Shown: positions 1-8,544 of the stretch, one piece after another
How the letters are laid out: each line of letters opens with the position of its first letter
Position numbering within the stretch: position 1 is the first letter of the stretch
NCBI RefSeq assembly: GCF_016862935.1
Contig: NZ_BONX01000009.1
Span: 186,001 to 250,000, forward strand
Length of the DNA stretch: 64,000 nt
DNA from: Plantactinospora mayteni
Lineage (GTDB): Bacteria > Actinomycetota > Actinomycetes > Mycobacteriales > Micromonosporaceae
Direction of reading: 5' to 3'
Made by a program: the position numbers and the translations under genes
Notes under the pieces: model-generated
What the model was told of the DNA's origin: nothing
Seen by the model: the letters and a program-made list of their open reading frames with translations, nothing else
Database searches by the model: none

Positions 1-706
1 CGGCAACCCGATGCCCGCCGTGGACAAGCCCCGGGTGCCACCCGCCCCACCGAAGCCGCTGCGCGGCGAGCGTACGCCGGAGCAGTTGCTGGCCGGGGTC
101 GCCGGTCCGGACCAGCGGCAGCGTGATCCGTGGCCGGAGCGGGACCTCGTGGTACTGGCCCTGGCGCTCTGTGCGGGGCTGCGCCTGGCCGAGTTGCTGG
201 CGTTGCGGACGGGGTCGCTGGCTGGCCGGGACGGTGAGCGCCGGGTCGAGGTGACCGGCAAGGGCAGCCGGTCCCGGTTGATTCCGGTGGAGCCGGAACT
301 CGACCAGGTGGTCGTGGACTACCTGGAGAGCCGGCGTCGCCGGTTCGGCTCCCGTACGGTCGGGCCGGACTCGGCGCTGCTGGTCGATCGGCAGGGTGCG
401 CCGCTACGCCGGGGTGGCCTTCAGTATCTGGTGGAGTCCTGTTACCGGCGGGCGGGGATCACCGACCGGGTTCCGCCGGGGGCACGGCTGCACGCGCTGC
501 GGCACACCTTCGCGACCCGGTTGGCGGAGGACGGGGCGAGTGCTCCGGAGATCATGCGGCTGTTGGGGCACGCGAGTCTGGCGACGAGTCAGAACTACAT
601 CGAGGTGACCGCCGAGCAGGAGCGGGCGGCGGTGCGGGCCAACCGGACCAACCGGTCGCTGCGCCGGCTGTTGTCGGAGCGGTCGGCGGCGGGTGGGCCC
701 GGTTAG
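1..706 (+). CDS. Tyrosine recombinase/integrase, C-terminal catalytic part (5' end outside window)
   Basis: The frame is open from the first bases and its first ATG (position 11) lies inside a proline-rich stretch, so the N-terminal core-binding domain is probably upstream of the window. What is visible is a complete tyrosine recombinase catalytic domain. The first Arg is in AGLRLAEL, the Lys in GKGSRSRLIPV, the H-x-x-R box in LHALRHTFATRLAE, the second His in LLGHAS, and the nucleophile Tyr in SQNYIEV. These are the R-K-HxxR-H-Y residues of the XerC/XerD and phage integrase family, which cut and rejoin DNA through a 3'-phosphotyrosine. The 3' end overlaps the convergent Hsp70-like gene by four bases. 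It could be an Xer-like housekeeping enzyme or an integrase; no attachment site or mobile cargo is visible on this side. Confidence 0.85.
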   Translation, partial: GNPMPAVDKPRVPPAPPKPLRGERTPEQLLAGVAGPDQRQRDPWPERDLVVLALALCAGLRLAELLALRTGSLAGRDGERRVEVTGKGSRSRLIPVEPELDQVVVDYLESRRRRFGSRTVGPDSALLVDRQGAPLRRGGLQYLVESCYRRAGITDRVPPGARLHALRHTFATRLAEDGASAPEIMRLLGHASLATSQNYIEVTAEQERAAVRANRTNRSLRRLLSERSAAGGPG

Positions 707-3441
707 CGGGGTGCGGCGGTGCGCAGGCCGGAGACGCTGAGGACCAGGGTCCGGCGGTCGGCGGTGACGACTCCGACCAGGTTGTCGTCGATCGCCACCT
801 GTTCGGGGGCCTTGTCGCCGACGGCGAACCGGTTGGTGCCTTCGCCGACGGTGGTGTCCTCGACCTGTAGGTGCCAGCGCGGTGGTGATCCGCCGACGGT
901 GCTGAGCAGGAGTCGTCCGTCGGCGGTGGCCTCGAGGCTGGCGAATTTGGGGAGTTCGCGTTCTGTCTCGCCGGTGGTGCCGTTGACGAGTCGGGGGTTG
1001 TTGATCGTGTCGAAGGTGCCGCGTCCGGTGACCAGGGTGTTGCCGTGGGCGTACCAGTTCTCGTCGGAGTGCTCGACGGTGCTGGTCCAGCGTTTGTCGC
1101 CGGTTGCGGTGTCGAGGGCGATGACGCGGTGGTCGCCGCTGTTGGTGACGGCGACGCAGACGAGGGTCGCCGCGCAGGGTTTGATCCGTTCGACGTACTC
1201 GCCGGCGGCGAGCGGCACGCTCCACTTGGCCCGGAGGTCGGGTACGGCGTAGGCGGCGAGGACGTGGTCGTCGCCGGTGGTCTTGCCGATCACCGTGTTG
1301 TCGTACGCGGTCCAGAGGTCGGGTTCGAGTGGTAGTTTGCCGCTCCCCCGGATCTTTCCGGTGTTGGCGTCGAGCACGTGGCCGCGGTCGTTGGCGGGGT
1401 CGAGTTCGACGATGGTGGTGCCGCCGCGGGGTGCGTCGTGGAGGGTTCCGGCGACGGCGGGCAGGACGCCGGGGGCGGGTGTGCCCAGGGTGCCGGGGGT
1501 GCTCCACTGCCGTACCGGTTCGGCCCGGTGTTCGCCGGAGGTGAGCAGGTCGGGTTCGCCGGGTCTGCTCCACACCTGGCGGCCGGTGCGCAGGTTGACG
1601 CGGCTGATTGCGAGGTCGTCGGAGCTGCCGAGGGTCTCGACGACGGCGTGGCTGCCGTAGTAGGCGACGTCGACGCGGTCGGGCCAGGCGCGTTGCCAGA
1701 GCACCGTGCCGTCTTTGCCGGAGAGTACGGCGCGGACGTCCTGGCCGCCGTTGGTGACGGAGTTCTCGCCGTCGACGATGATCAGGTCTTCGACGGCGGT
1801 GAGCCGGAGGTCGGTGGGTTCGATCGGCAGGGTCGCCGTCCAGCGGGGTGGGCCGGCGGAGGGGGTCAGGGCCACCACTTCGGTGCTGCGGTCGCCGGCG
1901 ACGGCGGAGATCACGTCGGTGCCGTGCACGGTGACGGCGGCGGCGCCCCGGCGGGTGCCGGTGTACGCGTTGGCCTGGTCGAGGGTTCCGGCGGGTGTGG
2001 CGCCGGGGCCGAGGATGCCGAGGCCGCTGAGCTGGTTGGTCAGCCATTCGCCGCCGACGACGACGGTGCTGACGCAGCCGGCGACGGCGAGGAACGCGGT
2101 GGTGGTGACCAGGAGGCGACGGATCCGTCGGCGGCGGGGGTTGGCCGGGGGTGCCGGTCGGGCGGGGACGGGTCGTGCCGTGCTGGTGGTCGGGGCGGGT
2201 GGCTGCGGTAGCCGTGCGACGGCCGGGGTGGCTGCCGCTGGCCCGGGTACCGCTGGTCCGGTAAGCCGTGGAGGGGCGGGGCTCGCGGGTGCGGGCGGGC
2301 CGCTGGTCGGGTGGCCGGGCGGGCCGCTGGTGGGGTGGCCGGGCGGGGTGGCCGGCTGTCGCGGATCGGGTCCGGTGTGCTGGATGGCGCCGTACGCGAC
2401 GGGGAGTTCGGGTTGTTCGGGGACGGTGGGTGCGATGCCGAGCCGGGCGTGTAGGCGGCTGGCGACCAGGGGCAGCCGGCTGGATCCGCCGACGAGCAGC
2501 AGGCTGCTCAGGTGTCGGGCGTCGATGCCGGCCCGGTCGAGGGTGCGGCGGGTCTCGTCGACGGCGCGGGCGACGAGTGGTCCGGCGATCCGGTCGAGTT
2601 CGTCGCGGGTGAGGTGCAGCGGGTCGTCGCGGCCGGGTACCTGGACGGGGGCGCTGGCGGTGCGGGAGAGCATTTCCTTGGCGGCGCGGACCTCGGTCCA
2701 GAAGGTCTGCCGGTCGCGGCGTTCGGCGGGGGTGTCGGGGTGCCGTAGTCGCCGCCACTGTTCGGGGTCGCGGAGTTCGACGAGTTGGCCGAGGTGGGCG
2801 ACGAGGGCGTCGTCGATGTCGAGGCCGCCGAGGTCGTCGAGGCCGCCGGTGGCGAGGACGTGTGGGCCGGTGGGGTCGAGGCGGACGACGGCGACGTCGA
2901 GGGTGCCGCCGCCGAAGTCGAAGATGCCGATGCTGCCGCCGACGGGGATCTGCTGGTGGAGGATCTGGGCGCAGTAGGTGGCGGCGGCGACGGGTTCGTC
3001 GAGGAGCCGGACGGCGCCGAGGCCGGCGTCGGCGGCGGCGGTGCGGAGCAGGGTACGGCGGGGTTGGCCCCAGTCGGCGGGGCAGGTGAGTACGGTGCCG
3101 CCGGTGGGGTCGACGCCGGCGGTACGGGCTTCGTCGGCGACCCGGCGCAGGGTGGCGGTGAGGAGTCGTTCGACGGGTACCTCGTCGGTGCCGAGCAGCA
3201 GGGTGCCGTCGTCGACCCGGCGTTTCGGGTGTGGTTCGTAGCGTTGCGGGTCGGTGCCGCCGAGCCGGACGGCGTCGCGTCCGGTGTGCACGGTGCCATC
3301 GGGGGTGAGGTGGCCGGCGGAGGCGAGTAACGGGGTGCCGTCGAAGATGAGGGCCCGGGCCGGTTGGTGCGGGTCGCGGCGGACCACGGCGACGGTGTGG
3401 GTGGTGCCGAGGTCTATGGCGAGCCGGACCGGCTGGTCCAC
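703..3441 (-). CDS. Hsp70-family protein fused to a C-terminal PQQ-like beta-propeller
   Basis: About 912 residues. The first 350 are an Hsp70/actin-type ATPase: LAIDLGTTHTVAVV at the start (phosphate 1), FDFGGGTLDVAVV (phosphate 2) and LLVGGSSRLPLV (adenosine loop). A Pro-rich linker of about 90 residues follows and includes a short GHPTSGPP repeat. A single membrane helix lies near residue 440-465. The remaining 450 residues read as outer-facing beta-propeller blades with recurring G-x-x-x-W turns, as in PQQ/quinoprotein-like repeats. There is no substrate-binding domain of normal DnaK type, so this is not the housekeeping chaperone. I chose the second GTG (3441) because GGAGG sits 8 bases before it and overlaps the first GTG at 3450. 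Role unknown; the layout suggests a cytoplasmic ATPase coupled to an extracytoplasmic sensor domain. Confidence 0.85.
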   Translation of the reverse strand: MDQPVRLAIDLGTTHTVAVVRRDPHQPARALIFDGTPLLASAGHLTPDGTVHTGRDAVRLGGTDPQRYEPHPKRRVDDGTLLLGTDEVPVERLLTATLRRVADEARTAGVDPTGGTVLTCPADWGQPRRTLLRTAAADAGLGAVRLLDEPVAAATYCAQILHQQIPVGGSIGIFDFGGGTLDVAVVRLDPTGPHVLATGGLDDLGGLDIDDALVAHLGQLVELRDPEQWRRLRHPDTPAERRDRQTFWTEVRAAKEMLSRTASAPVQVPGRDDPLHLTRDELDRIAGPLVARAVDETRRTLDRAGIDARHLSSLLLVGGSSRLPLVASRLHARLGIAPTVPEQPELPVAYGAIQHTGPDPRQPATPPGHPTSGPPGHPTSGPPAPASPAPPRLTGPAVPGPAAATPAVARLPQPPAPTTSTARPVPARPAPPANPRRRRIRRLLVTTTAFLAVAGCVSTVVVGGEWLTNQLSGLGILGPGATPAGTLDQANAYTGTRRGAAAVTVHGTDVISAVAGDRSTEVVALTPSAGPPRWTATLPIEPTDLRLTAVEDLIIVDGENSVTNGGQDVRAVLSGKDGTVLWQRAWPDRVDVAYYGSHAVVETLGSSDDLAISRVNLRTGRQVWSRPGEPDLLTSGEHRAEPVRQWSTPGTLGTPAPGVLPAVAGTLHDAPRGGTTIVELDPANDRGHVLDANTGKIRGSGKLPLEPDLWTAYDNTVIGKTTGDDHVLAAYAVPDLRAKWSVPLAAGEYVERIKPCAATLVCVAVTNSGDHRVIALDTATGDKRWTSTVEHSDENWYAHGNTLVTGRGTFDTINNPRLVNGTTGETERELPKFASLEATADGRLLLSTVGGSPPRWHLQVEDTTVGEGTNRFAVGDKAPEQVAIDDNLVGVVTADRRTLVLSVSGLRTAAPR

Positions 3442-3810
3442 CGATGTCACCTCCGGGTGCGGCGGGCGCGGCGGGTGGGTCGGCCGCGTGCGGATGCTAC
3501 TTCGCGCCGGGTTGCCGGCCGGGCGGGGGTGTCGCGGGTTCGGGCGCCTGCGCTCCCTGTCCCGGTGGCTGCTGGCTGTGGGATGTTCGGCCGGCTCGGT
3601 CTTTCCGGCGGCTGCTCGCTGGCGACCGGACGCTGGTGCGCGCCGGGTTCCGGTCGATTGCGCTCCGGGTTCCGGTCGATCCTGGACGGCGAGGAGGGCG
3701 TCGAGGTGGTCGACGAGGAGGGCGTCGAGGTGGTCGACGGTGCCGGACCGCCGCCGGGTGACCCGTGTCGTTGCCGCCGCCGGCTCGACGCCGCCCCAGA
3801 GCCGGCGTGG
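3442..3810. other. Gene-poor interval with short tandem repeats
   Basis: No convincing gene. The stretch has the same high GC as its neighbours and contains two short direct repeats (one listed separately; the other is a 16-base unit near 3643-3658 and 3665-3680). It holds the upstream region of the minus-strand Hsp70-like gene; no clear -35/-10 pair is seen. Confidence 0.5.
3691..3738. repeat. Perfect 24-base tandem duplication
   Basis: Two identical 24-base units (3691-3714 and 3715-3738) lie head to tail between the Hsp70-like gene and the EEP hydrolase gene. They are in no supported gene. This looks like a simple slippage duplication. Confidence 0.8.
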
Positions 3811-4596
3811 TCAGGCGAGGTCGACGACGAGTGGCCGGTGGTCGGAGATGGTGGCGATCGGGGCGTCGACGGCGGTGACGGCGGGCAGTGGGTGTCCGTC
3901 GCGCGGGTCGGCGAGGATGTGGTCGAGTTGGACTCGGGGTTGCCGGGCCGGGTAGGTGGGGCGGCGGGCCAGGGAGCGCCAGCCGGAGACGAGGGTGGCG
4001 AGCCCGGCCGGCAGGTTGAGGTCGCCGAGCAGGATCCGGGGCGGTGGCAGGGTACGCAGGGCGCGGATCACCTGGCGCAGTTGTCGGATGTTCCAGCCGG
4101 GTACGAAGGACAGGTGGGTGGCGGCGGCGGTGATCGGCCCGTACGGGGTGTCGAGGATGGCGGCGAGGACGACCCGGGGTTCGTCGCGGAGCATGATGAT
4201 CCCGCCGCGTGGGCCGGGGTCGAGCACCGGAGAGCGTACGGGTACCGGGGCCAGCCGGGTGACCTGCCAGGTCCGGACCGGGTAGCGGCTGATCAGGCCG
4301 ATGCCGTAGAGGGGTTCGCCGTGCCCGTCGTCGTCGTGGGTCAGGGGCCGGAACCGTTCGCCGGGGGTACCGACGACGGCGGCGGCGAACCGGTGTTCGG
4401 GGGCGTCCATCGCGCTCGCGGCGATGGCGGTCAGGTCGAGGTGGTTGCTGCGGGACTGGTCCCGGTCGACCTCCTGGAGGGCCAGGATGTCGGCGTCGAG
4501 GGTGGCGACCGCGGCGGCGAGCCGGGTCTCGTCGACGAGGCCGTCGTGCGGGGATCGGCCGTGCAGGAGGTTGAAGGTTGCCAGGCGCACCTGCAC
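3811..4596 (-). CDS. Endonuclease/exonuclease/phosphatase (EEP) family hydrolase
   Basis: 261 residues, GTG start. It opens with the EEP signature RLATFNLLHG, followed by DADILALQEVD (metal-binding Glu), THLSFVPGWN (catalytic His region), RILLGDLNLPAG (Asp and Asn of the GDxN motif) and ATISDHRPLVVDLA (final SDH-P motif). This set marks a Mg2+-dependent phosphoesterase of the DNase I/sphingomyelinase fold. No signal peptide or membrane helix is visible, so it is probably cytoplasmic. Substrate (nucleic acid, phospholipid or small phosphoester) cannot be told from sequence. It is not tightly linked to its neighbours. Confidence 0.85.
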   Translation of the reverse strand: MQVRLATFNLLHGRSPHDGLVDETRLAAAVATLDADILALQEVDRDQSRSNHLDLTAIAASAMDAPEHRFAAAVVGTPGERFRPLTHDDDGHGEPLYGIGLISRYPVRTWQVTRLAPVPVRSPVLDPGPRGGIIMLRDEPRVVLAAILDTPYGPITAAATHLSFVPGWNIRQLRQVIRALRTLPPPRILLGDLNLPAGLATLVSGWRSLARRPTYPARQPRVQLDHILADPRDGHPLPAVTAVDAPIATISDHRPLVVDLA

Positions 4597-4627
4597 ACCT
4601 TACGGCGGGATGTGCGACAGTTTCGGC

Positions 4628-4717
4628 GTGATCTTCAAAGCGCTGTGTTGTTCCGCGCTGGTCTTCGTGCTGCTGGGCGCGGTCGGTGTCTGGTTGCGGC
4701 GTCGGCGGAGCCGCTGA
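4628..4717 (+). CDS. Possible 29-residue single-span membrane peptide
   Basis: A short GTG-started frame gives a hydrophobic helix (roughly residues 5-21, starting ALCCSALVFVLLG) followed by a basic tail WLRRRRSR, the classic shape of a positive-inside single-span miniprotein. An ATG 19 bases upstream is in another possible extension. No strong ribosome binding site precedes either start. It sits between the divergent EEP gene and the convergent peptide deformylase gene. Function unknown; it could be chance. Confidence 0.3.
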   Translation: MIFKALCCSALVFVLLGAVGVWLRRRRSR

Positions 4718-4741
4718 CCCGGGGGCCGGCTCCGGCTGGGG

Positions 4742-5245
4742 TCACCGGTCGGGGGTGGCGAACCGTCCGGCGCGGATTTCCCGCAGGGCGCGGCGTCGGG
4801 TGTCGCCGCGCAGGGTGTCGACGTAGAGGCGGCCGGCGAGGTGGTCGGTCTCGTGTTGCAGGGCGCGGGCGAGGAAGCCGCTGCCGGTGATGGTGAGCGG
4901 TTCGCCGTACTGGTCGACGCCGTGTGCGGTGGCGTGCATGGCGCGCGGGGTCGGGAAGTAGAAGCCGGGTACGGAGAGGCAGCCTTCGTCGTCGTCCTGT
5001 GTTTCGGTGGAGAGTTCGAGGGTGGGGTTGATCAGGTGGCCGCGCTGCCCGTCGGCGTCGTAGACGAAGACCTGGGCGCTGATGCCGATCTGCGGTGCGG
5101 CGACTCCGGCTCGGCCGGGTGCGCCGAGGAGGGTGTCCATCAGGTCGGTGACCAGCTTACGTAGTGCGGCGTCGAAGCTGGTGACCGGTTCGGACGGGGT
5201 GCGGAGCACGGGGTCTCCGATGATCCGGATGGGCCGCATCGTCAT
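4742..5245 (-). CDS. def: Peptide deformylase
   Basis: 167 residues. Removes the formyl group from the N-terminal Met of nascent proteins in the cytoplasm. All three family motifs are present: GVAAPQIG (motif 1), EGCLSVPG with the metal-binding Cys (motif 2) and QHETDHLAG with the two metal-binding His and catalytic Glu (motif 3). Length is normal for a bacterial enzyme. The start is ATG-ACG-ATG, so translation may begin at either ATG (5245 or 5239). Actinomycetes usually carry more than one deformylase, so this need not be the only copy. Confidence 0.95.
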   Translation of the reverse strand: MTMRPIRIIGDPVLRTPSEPVTSFDAALRKLVTDLMDTLLGAPGRAGVAAPQIGISAQVFVYDADGQRGHLINPTLELSTETQDDDEGCLSVPGFYFPTPRAMHATAHGVDQYGEPLTITGSGFLARALQHETDHLAGRLYVDTLRGDTRRRALREIRAGRFATPDR

Positions 5246-5360
5246 GACCGGAACCCTATCGGTTCGTTACCCGCCCGGGTGTCCCGGCGCACTCGCCCGT
5301 CGGCCTGCCCGTCGTCCCGTAGGTAGGGCCGGCGGGCTCGGACGGAATTTCCGTACAGTG

Positions 5361-5366
5361 TATAAT
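5361..5366 (+). promoter_or_regulatory. Consensus -10 element upstream of the SNF2 helicase gene
   Basis: A perfect TATAAT lies 83 bases before the chosen ATG, in DNA that is otherwise very GC-rich. The region 17-18 bases upstream (TCGGAC) is only a weak -35. If used, transcription would begin near 5373, which rules out the in-frame ATG at 5365 that overlaps the hexamer. Confidence 0.5.
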
Positions 5367-5448
5367 GTCCCGGGCCGGTACGGGTGGCGCCCTGGTCGGT
5401 GGGAGTTCCGAGGCGGGGCGGCTGGCGGACGAGGGGGCACGACCGGAG

Positions 5449-8445
5449 ATGCGACCGAAGGCGACGGCGGAAGCCGGAACACCGCCCCGAACCCGGGACC
5501 GGCGCATCGGTGGCCCGGACGACCGGTGGCCGGCGAACTGTGCGGTGGTGTTCGAGCCGTCCGATCCGCCCCGGGCCGGTGTGCTGGCGTTCTGGCGGCC
5601 GGACGGCGGTCGGCTGCCGGACGGCGGGCCGGGACGGGACGGCGAGCTGACGGTCGTCGTACCGGACGGGGCCGGAGTGCGCGCCGAGGTGGTGCCGGCC
5701 CGCCGGCTGCCGGTCGGCGACGCGCTGCCGCTGCTGCTGGCCATGCGCGAGAAGGTGAGGGCGGCCGAGAGCGACCACCCGGCACCGGCCGACCCGGCGC
5801 TGGCGTACTGGGCGGCGGCGACGGTGCTGGCCCTGCACCTGGTGGCCCGGCGCCGGATCCTGCCGACGGTGTCACCGGCCGGCTTCGACGCCTGGACGGT
5901 CGGGGCGCTGGACGCGGCCGACGCGGGCCGGATCCGGGAACTCGCGGCGGCGATGCCGGCCCGGGCCCGGGCGAATCCGGTCCCGACCGACGAGGCACCG
6001 CCGACCGACGACCGCAGCCAGCTCGCGCAGCCGGGCCGACCCCCGTCCCCGCCCAAGGACGAGTCCGTGGCCCGGCAGGACGAGCCCGTGGTGGGCCCGG
6101 TCCTGCCGGACGCGGCCGGCCTGCTGCGCGGCTTCCTCGACGCGGTCGCCGACACCCTGCCCCGGTCCCCCGCCGCCCGGCACGCCGCCGGCACCGACGC
6201 GTACGCCGCGACGGCGCCGCAGTCGGTACCCCGGCTGCGCGGCTGGGCGGAGGAGGTCCGCGCCGGTCTGGACTCCGGGATACACGTCTCGGTGCGGCTG
6301 GAGCCGGTCGACGGCGACTTCACCCGGCCCGGGCTGCGCGCGGTGGTACAGGTGCACAGCCTCGTCGACCCGGCGCTGGTGGTCGACGCCGCCGCGCTGT
6401 GGCAGGGGGACGTCGCCGGGTTCGGGCCACGGGCCCGGCTCGACACCACACTCGCGGTCCGCCGCGCCGCCGGTGTCTGGCCGCCGCTGCGGCACCTGCT
6501 CGACGCCGCCGTCCCCGACGAACTCCTGCTGACCGACGAGGAGGTCACCGAGCTGGTCGCCGACGCGGCCGGCCGGCTCGACGCGGCCGGGGTACCGGTG
6601 CACTGGCCCCGCGAGCTGGCGGCCGGGCTGACCTCCCGGGCGGTACTCGGCGCCGCCGAGGAGCCGCCGTCGGACCTGGCCGCCTTCTTCGGCGGCGACG
6701 GGCTGCTGCACGTCGACTGGCAGCTCGCCCTCGGCGGGCGACCGCTCACCGCCGCCGAACTGGATCTGCTCGCCGAGGCGCACCGGCCGGTGGTCCGGCT
6801 GCGCGACCAGTGGATACTGCTCGACCCGGAACTGGCCGCCCGGGCCCGCAAGCCGGGGCTGCCGCCGGTCGGCGCGATCGAGGCGCTCGGCGCCGCGCTG
6901 ACCGGGACGGTCGAGGTCGACGGGCGGCCGGTGGAGGTGGACGCCACCGGCTGGCTGGCCGGGCTGCGGCGGCGGATCGCCGACCCGGAGCCGGCCGCCG
7001 GCGCCGGGCCGGAGCGGGTCGCGGTGCCGGCCGGGCTGACCGCCACGCTCCGGGACTACCAGCTGCGTGGGTTGCGCTGGCTGGCCCGGATGACGGAGCT
7101 GGGGCTGGGCGGCTGCCTCGCCGACGACATGGGGCTCGGCAAGACCGTCACGCTGATCGCGCTGCACCTGCACCGGCAGGCGGATCCGGCGACCGCCGGC
7201 CCGACCCTGGTGGTCTGCCCCGCCTCGCTGCTCGGCAACTGGGAGCGCGAGATCGGCCGGTTCGCCCCCGGCACCCCGGTACGCCGCTTCCACGGCGGCC
7301 GACGCAGCCTGGACGCGCTGACCGACGGGTTCCTGCTGACCACGTACGGGACGATGCGGCTGGACGTCGAGCGGCTCGCCGCCGTGCGGTGGGGCCTGGT
7401 CGTCGCCGACGAGGCGCAGCACGTGAAGAACCGCGCCTCGGGTACCGCTCGGGCGCTGCGTCGGATCCCGGCCGCCGCCCGGGTCGCCCTCACCGGTACG
7501 CCGGTGGAGAACAACCTGACCGAACTGTGGGCGATCCTGGACTGGACCACTCCCGGGCTGCTCGGCCCGCTGTCCCGGTTCCGGGCCCGGTGGGCGGGGC
7601 CGATCGAGTCCGGTCGGGATCCGGCGGCGGCGGGTCGGCTGGCCCGGCTGATCGCGCCGTTCCTGCTGCGCCGCCGCAAGTCGGATCCGGGGATCGCTCC
7701 GGAGCTGCCGCCGAAGACCGAGACCGACCATCCGGTCGGGCTGACCGGTGAGCAGGCCGGCCTCTACGAGGCGGTGGTCCGGGAGACGCTGGCGCGGATC
7801 CGGGACAGCACCGGGATGGCCCGCCGTGGCCTGGTGCTGGAGTTGCTGACCTCGTTGAAGCAGGTCTGCAACCATCCGGCGCACTACCTGCGGGAGGCGC
7901 GACCTCGGCTGGCCGGCCGCTCCGGCAAGCTGGAGCTGCTCGACGAGCTGGTCGACACGATCCTCGCCGAACACGGCGCGGTACTGGTCTTCACCCAGTA
8001 CGTCGCGATGGCCCGGCTGATCGAGCGGCATCTCGGCGACCGGGGCGTACCGACCGAGTTGCTGCACGGCGGCACCCCGGTGGCCCGCCGCGACGAGCAG
8101 GTACGCCGGTTCCAGGCCGGTGAGGTGCCGGTCTTCCTGCTGTCGCTGCGGGCGGCCGGGACGGGGCTGAACCTGACCCGGGCCGACCACGTGGTGCACT
8201 ACGACCGGTGGTGGAACCCGGCCGTCGAGGAGCAGGCCACCGACCGGGCGTACCGGATCGGGCAGACCCGTCCGGTGCAGGTGCACCGGCTGGTCACCGA
8301 GGGGACGGTCGAGGACCGGATCGCCGCCCTGCTCGCCGTGAAGCGGGACCTCGCCGACGCGGTACTGACCGGCGGGGAGGCCGCGTTGACCGAACTCTCC
8401 GACGCCGAACTGGCGTCCCTGGTCGAGTTGCGCGGGCCGGCGTGA
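5449..8445 (+). CDS. SNF2-family DEAD/DEAH-box helicase
   Basis: About 998 residues. The N-terminal half (to about residue 510) matches the helical SNF2-associated region seen in bacterial members; the C-terminal half is the two-lobed motor. Motifs seen: DDMGLGKTVTLIA (I/Walker A), VVADEAQHVKN (II), ALTGTPVENN (III), FLLRRRKSD, then VFTQYVAMARLIERHL (IV), AAGTGLNLTRAD (V) and ATDRAYRIGQT (VI). Members translocate on double-stranded DNA and remodel protein-DNA complexes. The start at 5449 is chosen because the earlier ATG overlaps a TATAAT promoter and a purine-rich stretch precedes 5449. The SWIM-domain gene 100 bases downstream is its usual partner in actinobacteria, so the two probably act together, likely in DNA repair or replication stress. 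That role is inference. Confidence 0.92.
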   Translation: MRPKATAEAGTPPRTRDRRIGGPDDRWPANCAVVFEPSDPPRAGVLAFWRPDGGRLPDGGPGRDGELTVVVPDGAGVRAEVVPARRLPVGDALPLLLAMREKVRAAESDHPAPADPALAYWAAATVLALHLVARRRILPTVSPAGFDAWTVGALDAADAGRIRELAAAMPARARANPVPTDEAPPTDDRSQLAQPGRPPSPPKDESVARQDEPVVGPVLPDAAGLLRGFLDAVADTLPRSPAARHAAGTDAYAATAPQSVPRLRGWAEEVRAGLDSGIHVSVRLEPVDGDFTRPGLRAVVQVHSLVDPALVVDAAALWQGDVAGFGPRARLDTTLAVRRAAGVWPPLRHLLDAAVPDELLLTDEEVTELVADAAGRLDAAGVPVHWPRELAAGLTSRAVLGAAEEPPSDLAAFFGGDGLLHVDWQLALGGRPLTAAELDLLAEAHRPVVRLRDQWILLDPELAARARKPGLPPVGAIEALGAALTGTVEVDGRPVEVDATGWLAGLRRRIADPEPAAGAGPERVAVPAGLTATLRDYQLRGLRWLARMTELGLGGCLADDMGLGKTVTLIALHLHRQADPATAGPTLVVCPASLLGNWEREIGRFAPGTPVRRFHGGRRSLDALTDGFLLTTYGTMRLDVERLAAVRWGLVVADEAQHVKNRASGTARALRRIPAAARVALTGTPVENNLTELWAILDWTTPGLLGPLSRFRARWAGPIESGRDPAAAGRLARLIAPFLLRRRKSDPGIAPELPPKTETDHPVGLTGEQAGLYEAVVRETLARIRDSTGMARRGLVLELLTSLKQVCNHPAHYLREARPRLAGRSGKLELLDELVDTILAEHGAVLVFTQYVAMARLIERHLGDRGVPTELLHGGTPVARRDEQVRRFQAGEVPVFLLSLRAAGTGLNLTRADHVVHYDRWWNPAVEEQATDRAYRIGQTRPVQVHRLVTEGTVEDRIAALLAVKRDLADAVLTGGEAALTELSDAELASLVELRGPA

Positions 8446-8544
8446 CCGGGATCGGGTGCGGGGCGCGGTGCACCGGCTCCGGTCGCCCCGAGCCGCAGGA
8501 CGACGGCAGCCGGTGGCCGCGCCCGCCGTGGAAGGTGGGGGCCG

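Noticed and set aside
404-2758. Long minus-strand open frame of 784 codons overlapping the Hsp70-like gene
   Set aside because: Its product is almost only Arg, Pro, His and Thr, the composition of an out-of-frame shadow in very GC-rich DNA. The Hsp70 frame over the same DNA has clear motifs.
5365-5448. Earlier ATG start for the SNF2 helicase
   Set aside because: The ATG overlaps a consensus TATAAT, so the transcript probably starts after it; the added 28 residues show no conservation.
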